Shown piece after piece: positions 1 to 12,490 of a DNA stretch of 64,000 bases. Each line of letters opens with the position of its first letter. Within the stretch, counting starts at the first letter, position 1. This DNA is from Lucifuga dentata. Its lineage: Eukaryota; Chordata; Actinopteri; Ophidiiformes; Bythitidae. The notes beneath the pieces were generated by a model, which saw only the letters and a program-made list of their open reading frames with translations, did no database searches and had not been told where the DNA came from. Made by a program: the position numbers and the translations under genes. The stretch lies in contig VXCM01000424.1 in NCBI GenBank assembly GCA_014773175.1, positions 124,001-188,000 on the forward strand, in the 5' to 3' direction.

Positions 1-362
1 ACATATACCCGATAAACATATGGTGGTATGGACAATTCCATTGCCCTTTGATTTTGATAGGACATATCCCTATCATCCGTCCACTAAATCTATGTCTACA
101 CGCCACTGATAAGGGGTTTTTCTGGCTCAGGTGAGCCATGGACCCACAGACAGACACAAACACAACATTGCACAGTTGCGCTGGACTCATGTACCTGAGT
201 GACAGCCGCCTGGACAAGTGAAGAGCTACATCGTGTCGTGTGTGTGTGTGTGGCATACATGAACATGATGTGACACATACAACACTTTACGATGCGCCAC
301 ACACACACAGGAGCGTCCACACTCATACACACGTGCCTCTGTGTGCTCTTAAACAAGAAATG

Positions 363-393
<31 letters not shown>

Positions 394-605
394 CAGCACA
401 ACCCGATTGTGAGCTGGGGAGGAGAGCATTTAGCCGCCCCTCTCCTAGATTACTTGCTGCCCTAGGCAACTGCCTAAGTTGCCTAATGGAAGGACTGTTC
501 CAAGGCCTCTTCTTGCAAAAATTTGTTTTGATTACTCATAGAACTATAAGATGAAAATCTTTTTTTTAGTTTTTAATTTTTTTTTTTTTTTTTTTTTTTT
601 NTTTT
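1..605. other. Intergenic, simple-repeat-rich, no gene
   Basis: Contains TG/CA-rich low-complexity DNA between about 238 and 391, including a (TG)n run at 365-391. A T-rich tract to 605 is interrupted by one N at 601. Open frames here are translations of the CA/TG repeats. Confidence 0.8.
365..391. repeat. (TG)n microsatellite
   Basis: About 13 TG units. Shorter TG and CA runs at 239-252 and 297-310 make the whole 230-400 stretch a compound low-complexity region. Confidence 0.9.
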
Positions 606-903
606 ACCCAGCTACTGAGGATGCACAAGCCAGTACATCCCTAGGGCCTGTCTCAAGCCCGGATAAATGGAAGGGTTGCATCAGGAAAGGCATCTGGCCA
701 GTAAAACCTATGCCAAATCAATATGCGGATCACAAATTGGATTTCCGTGCCGGGTTGGTCGAGGCCCAGGTTACCAGCTGCTGCCACTGGTACTGTTGGT
801 CAGCGGGGTGCCGGTGGAAACTGTGCTGTGAGATGGGGGCACATGATCCACTGTGGTGACTCCTTACAGGAGTAGCTGAAAGGAAAAGAAGAAGCAGAAG
901 GTT
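606..903 (+). mobile_element. Non-LTR retrotransposon 3' region (RTE/Expander-like) or derived SINE
   Basis: The segment has the diagnostic run of a common fish retroelement tail: a GGATAAATGG block, a GGGTTGCATCAGGAAAGG block, GCCAAATCAATATGCGGATC, and a GATCCACTGTGGTGACTCC block followed by GAAAAGAAGAAGCAGAAG at the end, a degenerate GAA-type tail. I recognise this pattern from teleost repeats. The clade label is from memory and less sure than the fact that it is an element. There is no intact protein and no reverse transcriptase motif. Confidence 0.6.
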
Positions 904-1589
904 GCATTTTAACTTGTGGTCCATGAATGATAAGGCCAGTTTCTAATGTAAAACTGCACCAACATATTATTATGGCCATATTAATTGATATTTTCATTGA
1001 ATTATAAAGTTAATTGAGAAAGCAATAAATTCAAATAAAAATGTCTATGATTTGTGTAAACAATAAACAGACAATGCTAATTATTAATCTGGAATTAAAT
1101 TGGTAAAGGGCATATTATGACTTGTTTAGGACTCAAAAGTCTAAGTTCAGACCTATGACTTGACTTGTGCCTGTCTTGATTTGTGGCTTGAGAGCTTGGT
1201 CCTGTCTCTGCTCTCTACAATATTACACTGTAAAAAATAAGAAAAAACAATGTCTCCTCCACCCCATCCTGTGGTGGATGAAAACTATACAACCATATGT
1301 GGGCAGAAGTCATCTGTCTGCCTGAGGCTGCACCTCAGGTGTAGGTCTGTATAAATGAAGACACTTTTGATAGTGATACTCTAAATGACTGAATGACGAT
1401 CATAATTGGCTGATTTTATCTGAATGATGAGAACGAAGCTCCTCCTGGACCTTGTCATCTTGTCAAGCCAAATGACTTGCACACACAGCTGTCTGTCTTG
1501 ATGAAATTATGTCAAAAATATCAGCATTCACAGCAAGTGCAGAGAGTGTGATTAAATGTGTAATACATACAATAAGTGGCCTATCGTAG

Positions 1590-1590
<1 letters not shown>
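904..1590. other. AT-rich intergenic DNA, nothing recognised
   Basis: No exon-like segment, RNA gene or repeat family could be identified between the LINE tail and the CA microsatellite. Confidence 0.5.

Positions 1591-1644
<54 letters not shown>
1591..1644. repeat. (CA)27 microsatellite
   Basis: An uninterrupted run of 27 CA units. Reading frames through it give the TH/HT and CV/VC repeats seen in spurious ORFs. Confidence 0.97.
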
Positions 1645-1648
<4 letters not shown>

Positions 1649-1730
1649 ATTCTCATAATCATCAGATCATCATCATCTCATTTTGCAATGGTCTCCAGAC
1701 TGTCTTTGAATTTTACAAACTTTGGTGGCC

Positions 1731-1764
1731 TTTTTTTTTTTTTTTTCNCCTTTTTTTTTTTTTT
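1731..1764. repeat. Poly-T tract with assembly gap
   Basis: Two T runs flank a short CNCC interruption, with the single N at 1748. It is probably a contig break at a homopolymer. Confidence 0.85.
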
Positions 1765-1829
1765 TCTTCCCTGGACCTTCATGTCAGAAAACAGCAGAGG
1801 TTTCCCATCAGCCTTCAGTCAGTTTATAT

Positions 1830-1868
1830 CACGCACACTCCACACACACTCACACACTCCACACACTA
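1830..1868. repeat. Imperfect (CACACT)n low-complexity tract
   Basis: CACACTC-type units repeat with variable spacing. It is likely a decayed CA microsatellite. Confidence 0.7.
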
Positions 1869-1876
1869 CAGTATGA

Positions 1877-3338
1877 TCACTTATTCCTCATGTACAGAGT
1901 AATATGTGGTTATTTTGGGGGGAAATGGGAAAATGGAAATTAGTAGACTAGAGGTTTAGAAATTACTCCAGCTTCAGGAATATGGGAGACCAATCACTCA
2001 CAAGAAATAGACTTCAGACATGAATCTAAGCAAACTTAAAAATAAGTCCTTGCAAAATTCCAATTCTATTTGGTTTGACATCCCCAATAGACATATTGGA
2101 AAGCCATTGACTTTTAGTCTTTTTGGCCTCTCATGGATGAGTGGATTGTCCTGAATTGGTCAATAGACAAATCATTACCAAACTGATTATGTTCCATGAG
2201 GGAGAATTTCAACTTTAAGAAGATTTGAACATAATCATTCTTTTGTGATGATTATTGTTACACCTTCCTGTATTTCTTTATCCAGATGGGTGCTTTTCAC
2301 TGATCCGTGAAGTGGTCATTCAAGTGTCACTCCATGAATAGCAAGCTGATCAAGCAGAAGCTGTTGTCATAGCAACTGCCAGGGGAACACAGGTAAAGGT
2401 ACGGATGATTGCCTGAACTGAAGAGTACTTGATGAGAGGTAGGGGCCACTGTACAATCATGGCTCAGTGGGAAAAAAAACAAAACAAAACATTTATGATG
2501 GTGCAGTGGCAATTCTTAAATGTTTAAAAATCACTTTTGATTTGACTGATTGACTGAGCAAATCCATATATCTCACCAGGATTTAGATTTGCAGGTCTTA
2601 TTCATTTAGCTTAAAAACTGAACAAAACATGAATTCTGTATAGATCCAAAATAGTCAGCCCCTGTTTTGAAGGTCATAATATTTTCTCCTTCTCAATACC
2701 AATTTTAGAGTGTTAGATTAACCTTGTACAAGGTGTTCTTCTACACTTTTTGTGAATCATAAGGATGCTGCCTCATGTAAGTTATGGCTCTAATAGTCCT
2801 CTACAGACGCCCCATTATCGATTCTCACATAGAGCAAATAGTAAGCTTAATGTACCAAGCCAGTGGAGCAAAACTGACATCATCCAGCCGTAGCACCCTT
2901 CCCCAGCATGGCACATAGAGATAAATGTTCCCAAACAAAGCCTTAGCCCTCTCTGATAAACTAATTGTAGTAAATAAAACTATTCTTCCTCCTTTGTATT
3001 GATTCAAGAGTTAGAGGGTATTACAGAATCTGTACGTATTGATAGCATATGTGAGTGTCCTTGTACCCTAATGCCAAACTATGAACCTTTTCTATGTATT
3101 GCGAAGGGCTCAGCATGAAACCTTGGGACCATGCTGTGGTGTCAGGTGTTGTCCGAGCAAAAACTGTAAAATAAGCACTCAAAGTCATCAGCAGGCTTAT
3201 GCGAAAGAAAAGATGTCAGTGGATGAAATAATGAGCAGAGCAGCTGTGTTTGTCACAGGGTGTGAAAGGTTTGTAGTAATTGTGGAAACTGTTTTACATT
3301 TACACCACCATCAGCTCAGTGAAAGCACTAAGAGATCT
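1877..3338. other. Intergenic DNA, no gene recognised
   Basis: Only short unsupported open frames occur. No splice-bounded GC3-rich segment, tRNA or known repeat consensus was seen. Confidence 0.5.
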
Positions 3339-3345
3339 NNNNNNN

Positions 3346-3398
<53 letters not shown>
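3339..3398. repeat. Seven-N gap followed by long poly-T
   Basis: Ns at 3339-3345 are followed by more than 50 T residues. This is the only gap in the window longer than one N. Confidence 0.9.
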
Positions 3399-3401
<3 letters not shown>

Positions 3402-3839
3402 TTGGGAAACATGCTGTGCTCACAGTTATCATATGCACAATTCTCTGCACCTACTGTCCCATCTGCAAGGCAAAGACTTTAATTAAAGTTTCCCATACTG
3501 GAAGGTATTTCCATTCAACTACTGACAATACTGTCATTCAATAAGTAGCTGCATTTAATTATTGATTTTGCATTGCAAGTATCCTAACCTTTCATTTATA
3601 TATAAACAAATGGAACACACTGAATATCTTGCAGGAATAAATATTAACATCCCAGTTGCTATTTTAAATCAAACCCACTTAAATTATGCAACAAACAAGC
3701 ACATGGAAGTGCACACAGAGATAAATACATACATCCAAAGTATCCATGCATATTCACCTCATCCCACTGGGTGGTTGTTGCCGGCTCTTTTCGTTGATTA
3801 TGTGTATTTATACATACAAGATGTACAAATACATGTATA

Positions 3840-3841
<2 letters not shown>

Positions 3842-3876
<35 letters not shown>
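3842..3876. repeat. (GT)n microsatellite
   Basis: About 17 GT units. Confidence 0.95.
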
Positions 3877-3878
<2 letters not shown>

Positions 3879-3917
3879 GTGTAAATTTTAAAGCTAAAAC
3901 AGATGAATGTGGGTTTA

Positions 3918-4030
3918 AAAATTCAATTCAATTCAATTCATTGAACTTTATTTATCCCCGAGGGGCAATTAAAAAAATGGTATGTAAATATAAAAAAAAT
4001 AAAAAATAAAATAAAAAAATAAAGTTTTTT
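3918..4030. repeat. (AATTC)n plus A/T-rich tract with possible retroelement tail
   Basis: Four to five AATTC units run into TTGAACTTTATTTATCCCCG and an AGGGGCAATT block, a motif seen near 3' ends of dispersed fish repeats. An AAAATAA-type low-complexity run follows. The simple repeat is certain. The retroelement reading is tentative. Confidence 0.5.
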
Positions 4031-4714
4031 GTTTTTTAAACAAAAATTGTGTTTTTATTGTGTTTTAAACACATTTCTTTATCTTATTAACTAGTTTAAT
4101 TTCATTTAGTACATTTTGCTGGCCAATGGATTCTGTAGTCTTGCGTGTACATGCTCTTTTGCTCAGTACAAGTGTCACATTTCCCATAGTATGAAAATAT
4201 AAATGGCCATCTTGATGAAACTACATCTACTTCCTTTCAGGGATCAAAAGACTAACACAACATTGTAGCACCTTATCATTGGTCAAGTATGACCTTGTCT
4301 CAACTATTGATCTCAACTTGTCTGAACTATTGGCTATTGATATTGCCCTTCCTTGCCTGGGTCTCAGTGTTATCTGCTGCTACTGGCATCTAGAAACCTC
4401 CTGGTTGTTTAAATTGCTGGATGCTCTCTCAGGTTGGTAGTGATATCGCTGAGACTTCTTCTGACAAGAATATGACCTGAGAGGTGGCACACAGCCCAGA
4501 TCACATAGTTTCCTGCTCACTCTTAAGCCATTATCTCAGAATGAGGGCGAGATTAATGATATGGAGAGTAAAGTACCATTCTTTATCAGATAGGACTCGA
4601 TTTGTTTGTGCTCTAAAGGGGAGTAGTGATGGCATTAAGTAAGTAAGTAATGAGTTAAGAGTATCTGGGTGTTGCAGTGAGGAACATGTATTAGTCAAGC
4701 ATATGTTGATCCTG

Positions 4715-5090
4715 ACTAGAGTTCTTCACCGGTTCAAAATTTATGACTCAATCTGTACAGACCCACTGAAAACCTACCAGAACAAGATGTGCATAACTTC
4801 ATCTTAAAAAAATAAAATAAAATAAAATAAAAATAAACAAGACACCCAACCCAGAAGATACCCAATGTACATTTTCTACTGCTGTGAGTGTGACCCACCA
4901 TGTGATCAAAGCTGATACGAGGTCTGCTCAGATCCACTCCAGAATAAGACTACTGGTGCTCAGACCTGAGGACCTTGGCAATACCACTTGGACCCGACGT
5001 GACCCGATTAGAATGCAAAAAAAAAAAAAAAAAAAAATTGGATCCACCTTGACTCGGGTCTGAATCTTGTTTGGGTTTGTAGGAACAAGT
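4715..5090. repeat. Degenerate dispersed repeat with CCCGA motifs
   Basis: TTCTTCACCGGTTC near the start, GACCCGACGTGACCCGATT at about 4992, and TTGACTCGGGTCTGAATC on the other side of a poly-A run (5018-5037) fit a fish interspersed repeat rich in GACCCG words. The limits and family are uncertain. An (AAAAT)n stretch interrupts it at about 4806-4838. Confidence 0.35.
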
Positions 5091-5445
5091 GCACCCATAA
5101 TGAGATCTAATTGTGACATTTTGTATGGGACCATCCTTAAAAACATTTTCCAGCCAAAACAGTTATGTGTCTCAGGGTACTTGATTGTCACTCAAAGGGA
5201 AAAGTGGGGCAATTCCAGTTTTATTCCACATGCCTTTATTTTGCAGTAGCAGGGTGTTGCATCACCTTTTGTGTCTGTCTAGCAGGAGTCATTCTGCCCA
5301 GCAGAATTGGATGTTTGTGTGTAGTAGTGGATCTTAGGGTGCCTGGTATTTAGTTGTTATCATCTGAGTCCACTTTAATAAAGTGGTAGAAACTAAGTAG
5401 TTATGCTAGAAGCTAATGCATCCCGGTTGGCCGCCTTCTCTCCAG

Positions 5446-5493
5446 GCAAACCTGGAGGTGTCAGACTTCATCCGCTCCGTCCTGCTGGAGGGG
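5446..5493 (+). other. Exon-like or pseudogene fragment (unidentified)
   Basis: A pyrimidine-rich CCGCCTTCTCTCCAG precedes sixteen codons reading ANLEVSDFIRSVLLEG, nearly all with G or C in the third position in a strongly AT-rich neighbourhood. This resembles a 3' splice site plus coding sequence. However, no good GT donor follows at once, the frame runs on without the same bias, and I do not recognise the protein. It may be a fragment of a retrogene or an orphan exon. Confidence 0.2.
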
Positions 5494-5499
5494 ATATCA

Positions 5500-8400
5500 C
5501 CTGGTTTGATAAATGATGGATTCCTGAAGGATTGCCTGAAGTCAGTCAGCAGACATAAAATAGCTCAGAGCTCACATGATGAATGTTACCCTACCCACAC
5601 ACTTTATTTGACCCCAGGAAAGATGGACAGCCTGCCTCATTGTTATTTTTCCTCTATCTTTTTTTAACAACATGCTTGATTGTCAATAATGCTAACAATT
5701 ATCATGTCCACCCACCAAATGGGTACATTTTAAAGGGACAGATTTAATTCCTTTAACATACACATGAATTGATTGTTAGCTTTGGAATCATTAATTAAAG
5801 CATGAGACATTTCCTGGCAAGCTACAAATTGATGGAGAGCAGATCATTAGTGGTCCTTTGGGTCCTTTTAATGTACTCTTCCAACAGTGGGCAATTCAGC
5901 AGTGATTTGAGTAGGAGGATCCAACCCGCAAATCAACATTTGTGACCTGCAATTTGCAGTAGAGGGATATCAGCTGTACTAACATTTAGACCCCCCCCAC
6001 CCCCACCAACGGTTTCCTAAGCATTGCTTTGTACCAGCTTTAGGAAGCTCTAGGAAAAGTAGCTTAAGTGTTTACATGTGTAGCACAGAGATTAATTTTA
6101 TTTTAAAATCAGAACAAATTTCAGTGTTTGCTCTCAACATTTTCAAATACAGCTGTTATATCTAACTTTAATAGTTACACTACAATCATGATGCAACTGA
6201 AGACAGAATCCTCCAATATATCACTACTGTTTATTTCATCTATACTTCATTACCAGCCTGCTTTCTTCCATTAGTTGAGTTCATCTGTTATAACCAGTGA
6301 GTGACTCTGAGGGGCATGTTAGTTCAATAGCAATGATTGCCAATCCTGAAATCAGTTATGTCCTTATTTCCCCACTTGTAAGTATTGGCAGTTTGATAGA
6401 TCTCATAACTTCAGGGTATTGCATGTAATTAAGAGGAGAGTGAAAAGGGCCCCTATGGTGGCGAGGCTTTGCATTTCAAATGACCTCATTTTCAGAGCAC
6501 ACATTCTGATGCAAGCAGAGAAAGAAAAACACATGTGGCAGCGTTGACCTCACCTTGAGCACATAAAACGACATGCTAGTAAGATGTAGCATTAAAGTGA
6601 GTGTCCCCACACAAAACACACTGTAAAAAGCTAGTGACCTTTATGAGAAGGAAGTGCTCACACTCCACTGACTATGAACTCAGAGTGATGGAGAAAATAG
6701 CATGCTTTTTGAGAGCACTACCTCTGCACAGATAGGAAAAGTTTTGTGATGAATCAATAGGTTACTTATTTTTGAAGGGATATCTCTATGGGGCAAACAT
6801 TTTGTGGTGGCAGCTCCCATGTGGGCCTGGAACCTATGGAACAGCAAGACTTCAAGTCACAAATCAAATGAAGCTCTCGATTGCATCTTCAACCAACACT
6901 GATTTCTTGGCTCTGAGGATGACCACAATTCATTGTCTGGCCCCTGATTAAACATCAGCCATGTATTTGACAAAGTGGTGGAGGTTATCTCTGAACCACA
7001 GGTACCACTGGGAATCCATGGCTGATTTTTAAGTGGTCACTTCCAGCAACTTGTTGTTAACCAAAGGAACTCTGACATACAAGGTAATTTCACTGATCTT
7101 GACACAGTTACAATCAGAAGCACAGAATTATTTAGATACGTGGATGCCTCCTAATACATCCTAAGTACTAATTTGCACTTGAATCATATTAAACTAAAAA
7201 AAAAAACAAAAACATTTTCCACTGATAAATCAAAGCATACTTGATCAGGAATCAAGGTAAAATTTTGGAAATGTATTCAAGAACTGTCAGCATGGTACAA
7301 CATCATAAAAAGCTTTGGGCCACTTAACATTATGATAGCTACAAATCTCCCTCACTGATTTTCCTCCACCTCAAATGATTTCTGTAATGACTGATTTCTC
7401 TCCATGGCTTTGAAACATTCATTGGTGAAGCCAAAATGACATGTCACTTGGGTTTTTGGCCCATCCTGTTCCAGACAAAAGAGACATTCTGGTTTTTGAA
7501 GCCAAATGAATTCATTTCATTTCAGTTCAGTGTTTTGAGAATATCTGAGATCAGTTTTGGTGATAACATTTTTGTGCCTTTTAACATCAACTGCTCATTA
7601 GAGGTGCTTGGGGGATGCTATCCTTTGCTTCTAGGCTAGGTGTGGCAAATGTTTAACTTGGCATGCACACATTTTAACATTTAATAAGGTGAATTTTTGA
7701 AGCTACTCCTTTCGTAAGTTCAGGAAAAAACACACCATTTAGCATTTTACAACTAGTGCCCAGTGTTATCTGTTAACTTGCTGAACATCCATATAAAATA
7801 TGCAGTAAGGAGTTTTTCCCTTCAAGGAGGATGTAAACGGATGGGGTGCTCTGCAAGAATGGATTTGGGGGAGACAGCCGAGGCTGACTAATCAGAGGGT
7901 GCTTGGGAGAGCATTAAGACAGACGTGTGGAGGGGAAATGTGACACCTGGAAATTACACAATGTAATGGAATCAGCCAAGTGGTAAATGTAGCTTTTAAA
8001 TAGGTTTTGTGTTCTCCATTAACTTTCCAGACACTGATTGGTCCTGACAGCAAGGGAAAGTGACGGTCAGCATGTTGCCCCCTCCCTCCAGTACAGCCTC
8101 CACTGCACGTGCATGCACTCGCACACAAGCTTATAGAAACACACTTGCGTGCACACACACAAACACACACACTCTTCACCATGGGACACAAAGTTCTTTA
8201 TAGTTACCAATGTTCCTGAAGCCAAATGAAAGTCTGGCAGGAGCTGGGCACAGCTGATTCCTGCACAGCAGAGAGGCTGCAGTTAGGCTCAGTTGCATTT
8301 TGTGTAGCTACAACTGAGCATGCGCGGATGAAATCAACTCAGTATTCTCATATACTCATTTGTCACCTATTTAACTTGGAATGTGTTTTAATAATGATGT

Positions 8401-9182
8401 TTTATAGCATTCTAATGTGGAACACTGCTGATCTAAGTCACATCCAACTCATTTTAAAGTCACTACTTTAATTCTGTTTTGTAATTTTGGTGCACATGTT
8501 GGTAATCAGTGACTGGAGCTCCTCCATATTTTGTTACCACTTTTTTGTATTATGCATTGTTTTTATTTATGTATTGCATTTTTCAGATAAATGAATGATG
8601 CTCTGGTGAGAACACTTATCTTTCAGCAGAGATTTAATTTCTTAGCGTGTTTTCTGATTTATTTCCTTGTGAGAGTGGATTAGATTTTGATTGTATTAGT
8701 GAGATAGGCCTAATAGGCTTGGAGTCTGATCATATTTCTAGAACATGTAGGAAAGATATGACTGAGATTCCAGTCAGTTTGGCAACAACAAAATATTTTC
8801 CTTCAGTTAGCCTTTGTAATAATATTTTCAAGTTTGGCAAAACCCCAGTCAAGTAATTCCATTCTTCTGAACCCTAACCCTAAACCATTCTTTAATGCTA
8901 TATAAAAGATATACAGGTGACAAATGTTTTGGATCTGGCAGGTTTTTCTTATACAACAAAGCAGCTTTTCTGCTAGATTTCTACTCACCTGATATTTAAG
9001 ATATGGAGGTTTTTTATCTATCAACTGAAACAAAAAAACTATTTTAAAGCTGATGTGACACAATTGTGGCAAATGTATTTCCAAAATGCAAGCACAAGAT
9101 CATACTAGAAATGCATTTCCTGTGGAACTGTAGCCCTGTGATTGCAATTTGCTGAAGCTATTGCTGAACAATCATACATACA
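5500..9182. other. Intergenic DNA, no gene recognised
   Basis: AT-rich unique-looking sequence. A short C-rich run occurs near 5990-6003 and a compound CA tract at about 8150-8172. No gene or identifiable mobile element was found. Confidence 0.45.
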
Positions 9183-9315
9183 GTATGAAAAACCTGAAGA
9201 TCTTGAAGGTTATCTGAAGGGAACCTCAGTAATGTTGTAATGGTATTTNGTATGAAAAACCTGAAGATCTTGAAGGTTATCTGAAGGGAACCTCAGTAAT
9301 GTTGTAATGGTATTT
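9183..9315. other. Duplicated flank around a single-N gap (assembly artefact)
   Basis: Bases 9183-9248 and 9250-9315 are the same 66 bases and are separated only by the N at 9249. Perfect identity with a gap character exactly between the copies is what two overlapping contig ends that were not merged would leave. Confidence 0.9.
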
Positions 9316-10177
9316 GTAACTAAATGGATGCTTAAATTATAGGTGCTTGCAAAGAGAATGTCTGAATCCTCAAGAATATTTGAATGTGAAAAATTGCCTG
9401 AAAAATGCAGAAATAAATGCTGAATATTTAAAAATGAGAATTAAAAGAGTGCAAATGTGTAGGAATGCATGATAACAGGTGCAACTAATTACTTAATTAC
9501 ATCTACACAGAGAAAAAGCTGGATGTCATGAAAACCCTTCAGTCAAACAAATCAATATATTTCAAAAACCTTTAGCTCAGTTCCAAAATTGTTTGAACTG
9601 TGTGAGAAAAGGCTTTCCTGAATGCATCAATATATGTAACATGTTTAAAAATTCTGAAGATTGAGGCAGAAATTATCGAGTGAAAAGACATTAAAAATCT
9701 ATTATGTCAGAGACTTTTTGAACAATTTTAACATGGGTTTGAATGGGAGATTAACAGGACCACTTTGTGATTAAAGTTCAAAAAGCTGAAAAAAAAAAAA
9801 CCTCATAATTTTTTTTTTTTTTCCATTTCCTGAAAGAGGATAAAATTTCCTACAATCTGATGTGTTTATTGTTTCTGAAAAGTGAAATGTGTTAAAGAGT
9901 GTTAAAGATATTAAGGTTTGTTTGCTTAAAATCTCCACTGGCTTAAGTTAGAGCATGGGGCTTTCAGCCAATCAGCTGTGAGCTGCTTCACCCTCTAACC
10001 TTTCTCAAATTTCCACATACACACTCATTACAAAGGCTGAATTAGGCACAAAATCATGAACTTTTTTAACTCATGATTTCTCAAAAACCATGAAAGGCAT
10101 GAATATGTTGAACTAATATATAAAAACTGAAGATCTTGTGACCTGCATAATGCTTGAATTTCTTTTTTTTTTTTTTT
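9316..10177. other. TGAA-rich intergenic stretch, no gene
   Basis: Words such as CTGAAG, CTGAAT and GAATG recur at irregular spacing, suggesting a decayed tandem or dispersed repeat. A-rich and T-rich runs lie near 9790-9822. No coding frame is supported. Confidence 0.35.
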
Positions 10178-10192
10178 NTTTTTTTTTTTTTT
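10162..10192. repeat. Poly-T tract with assembly gap
   Basis: A T homopolymer broken by the N at 10178. Confidence 0.9.
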
Positions 10193-10337
10193 GTAGCTTT
10201 AAGTACGCTAAAGTTACAAGTGTTTGAAGACAGGAATACCTGAAGGATGTCTGAAGCCTCCTCCTCCTCCTTCCATTGACTTTGAATGGGATATTCAATC
10301 CTGAATATTTTGGAAATTATACAAAATATCAATACAA

Positions 10338-10402
10338 AAAGATATAGCAATAATGCCAATAATTTTCGGCATTAAAATTCTTGGCATTATTGCTATATCT
10401 TT
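10338..10402. repeat. Near-perfect hairpin, 22-bp arms plus inner stem
   Basis: The left arm 10338-10359 is the exact reverse complement of 10381-10402. Inside, after one mismatch, 10361-10366 pairs with 10374-10379 around a seven-base loop. The whole structure spans 65 bases. It could be a recent template-switch inversion, a transposon remnant or, less likely, a small-RNA precursor. Confidence 0.85.
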
Positions 10403-10840
10403 GTGATTTGTGATTTGCCCATGGCAAACACAGGCAATTATATTCCATATCAATTTGTTTTTACTAATGAGACAGCCTGGCCAGTAATAAATTTTATATG
10501 TAAAAGGCCACGTAATACATAAATTATGTGTCCTTGGGTATTTACATGAGTTTTCATGTGTTTTGCATTGCTGTCAAAACTGTGAGTGGAGGTACTATGT
10601 GCTGTTTGTGAGCCTTTTTCTTGGAGCACTAACATGTTCACCAACATGTGGGAGTATGGACTGGCTCAAGGGGGCCTTCATAATACCATGAAATTCAGGA
10701 GTGTCATCAACCTTCACACTCACCCTGCAGTCCTTTCAATGCAAAAGAGAGGAAAAGAGAGGAGGCCTTAGTTGGGTATGTTCTGTACCTGCCTTCCTGC
10801 TTTTGCATTTCAAATGAATAAATGATAAAAGCCCACTTTG

Positions 10841-10843
<3 letters not shown>

Positions 10844-10878
<35 letters not shown>
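10844..10878. repeat. (TC)n microsatellite
   Basis: About 17 TC units. Confidence 0.95.
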
Positions 10879-10881
<3 letters not shown>

Positions 10882-12350
10882 CATTTACTGAGCTCCCTTC
10901 CATCCTTGCTCTCTTTCTCTGAGTTTACACTGACTTCCCCTTGACTGTATTCTCCCACTTATGAATCTGAACTTGCTTTTGCATAATATCTAAAGCTCAT
11001 ATTAAATGGATAATTTTACCAGTTGTAAGAATTTCTATCCTGGCAATTAGCTGCATTCATGTGAGGTTTCCAGATGTTCATAACTACTCAGAAAATATCT
11101 CACCAAAGCCAAAGGTTCTGTTCATCATGGAAAATGTTGATTTTTACTGTGGCTCCCTTGTGACAGGAAAGGGCCACGCTCTCCTCTATTTTTTCACCTC
11201 TGCTCTTTAGCCTCAGAGTCTGCGGTAAATGCTGTAGTTGGTGTACCTGGAAATAATGGGCCATTACGACTTGTGTTTCTGGAGGGTCATAACGTTAGAA
11301 TAGTGGGAGGGTATGACTGAAACTGTGACCTACCTCATGGGATGTGGGGGTGGAACAGACTATGTTGAAGTCAAACACCAATTACTGTATGCACTGAACT
11401 CTGGGCAATGCACAGCAAGAGAAATGCTATAAAAATGTACAGAATCTATTGCTTCTAATCCAAATACATTTTATTAATATGGATGTAATATTTGTAGAAG
11501 ATCAAAAATTAAAGTTGCTGATTAAATGACACTTGTGAGCTCAGATACAAATGATGTAGATGTATCTGGAGATCACAATGTTTATGTCAAAGCAGAAGAG
11601 TCTTAAATTTTAGCATTGAAATATTTCAGTATTTAACACTTTAGTGTGACTTAGAGAGATTTATTTCTGCATAACAGGGAATACCTAACTTTCTCTGTTC
11701 TTTTACTAGAAATTTTTTTGTAGTTTTTTTCCTCTCCTAACAGCAGAACTGTGACAAAGTGACGACACAAATTTCTTCAGTATTAGATGAAACCAGACTT
11801 ATATTGGTTTAAATAACTTGTGATCATCGATATAAAACCATGTGCCACAGATGGCTGAGAGCTATAGGCTTTCAGTCCAACTGAACAAAACAGACCAACT
11901 GATTTCAATGATCAGCTCAGTCAGAGTGGAGGAGCCATTCAGTGAATTCAGCTGGTGACGCATAAAGACCTGCAGGCTCCCAGCCCTCCATGGAACTGGT
12001 TTGACACTCATGGTATAAACCCACTTTAAACTGTAAAAATACATATAATTGCTTTCTTTTGTTTAAATAAATACAAAAAGAATGCTCCTGGCATGTACAA
12101 ATTCAACCTATATGTTATGCTTGCCTGGCTGTCCTGATGACCCTCGCCTTAATCAGCGCATAGAACAGAGTGCTGATGTAGTAACAAGCATCATCAAGAA
12201 ATGTCCAAATCAGACATTTCAAATATGAAGGTAAATTACATGCCAGTTTACAAACCTGATAGCCCTGTCTAACTGCTGACATTTCACCATTCTACCCAGA
12301 TTATGGCACATCACATACAACTGTCCTCTTCCTCTCATTGGTTACATGCT
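10879..12350. other. Intergenic DNA, no gene recognised
   Basis: Nothing identifiable beyond scattered short open frames. Confidence 0.45.
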
Positions 12351-12490
12351 GGAAAGGTCACAGACAGACAGGTCAGAGTTGAATGTGGTTGAACCTTGGG
12401 TGCAGCGACTAAGGGGAGAATCCAAGCGGTGTGCGTAGCTGCGAAGTTACATTGCTGTGGGGTTGGGAATCACTGCTCAGCACAATACAC
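12350..12490 (+). repeat. Dispersed repeat copy, shared with 50935-51080
   Basis: The order GACAGACAGGTCAGAGTTGA, then GTGCAGCGACTAAGGGGAGA, then ATCCAAGCGG recurs with substitutions at about 50940-51010. The two places are therefore copies of one dispersed family. I cannot name it and see no coding capacity. Confidence 0.5.

Noticed and set aside
551..859. Open frame over the first LINE tail
   Set aside because: The sequence is the non-coding 3' region of a retroelement; the frame spans a poly-T with an N.
1591..1644. CRISPR-like periodicity from repeated units
   Set aside because: It is a plain dinucleotide microsatellite with no spacers. No CRISPR array exists in this window.
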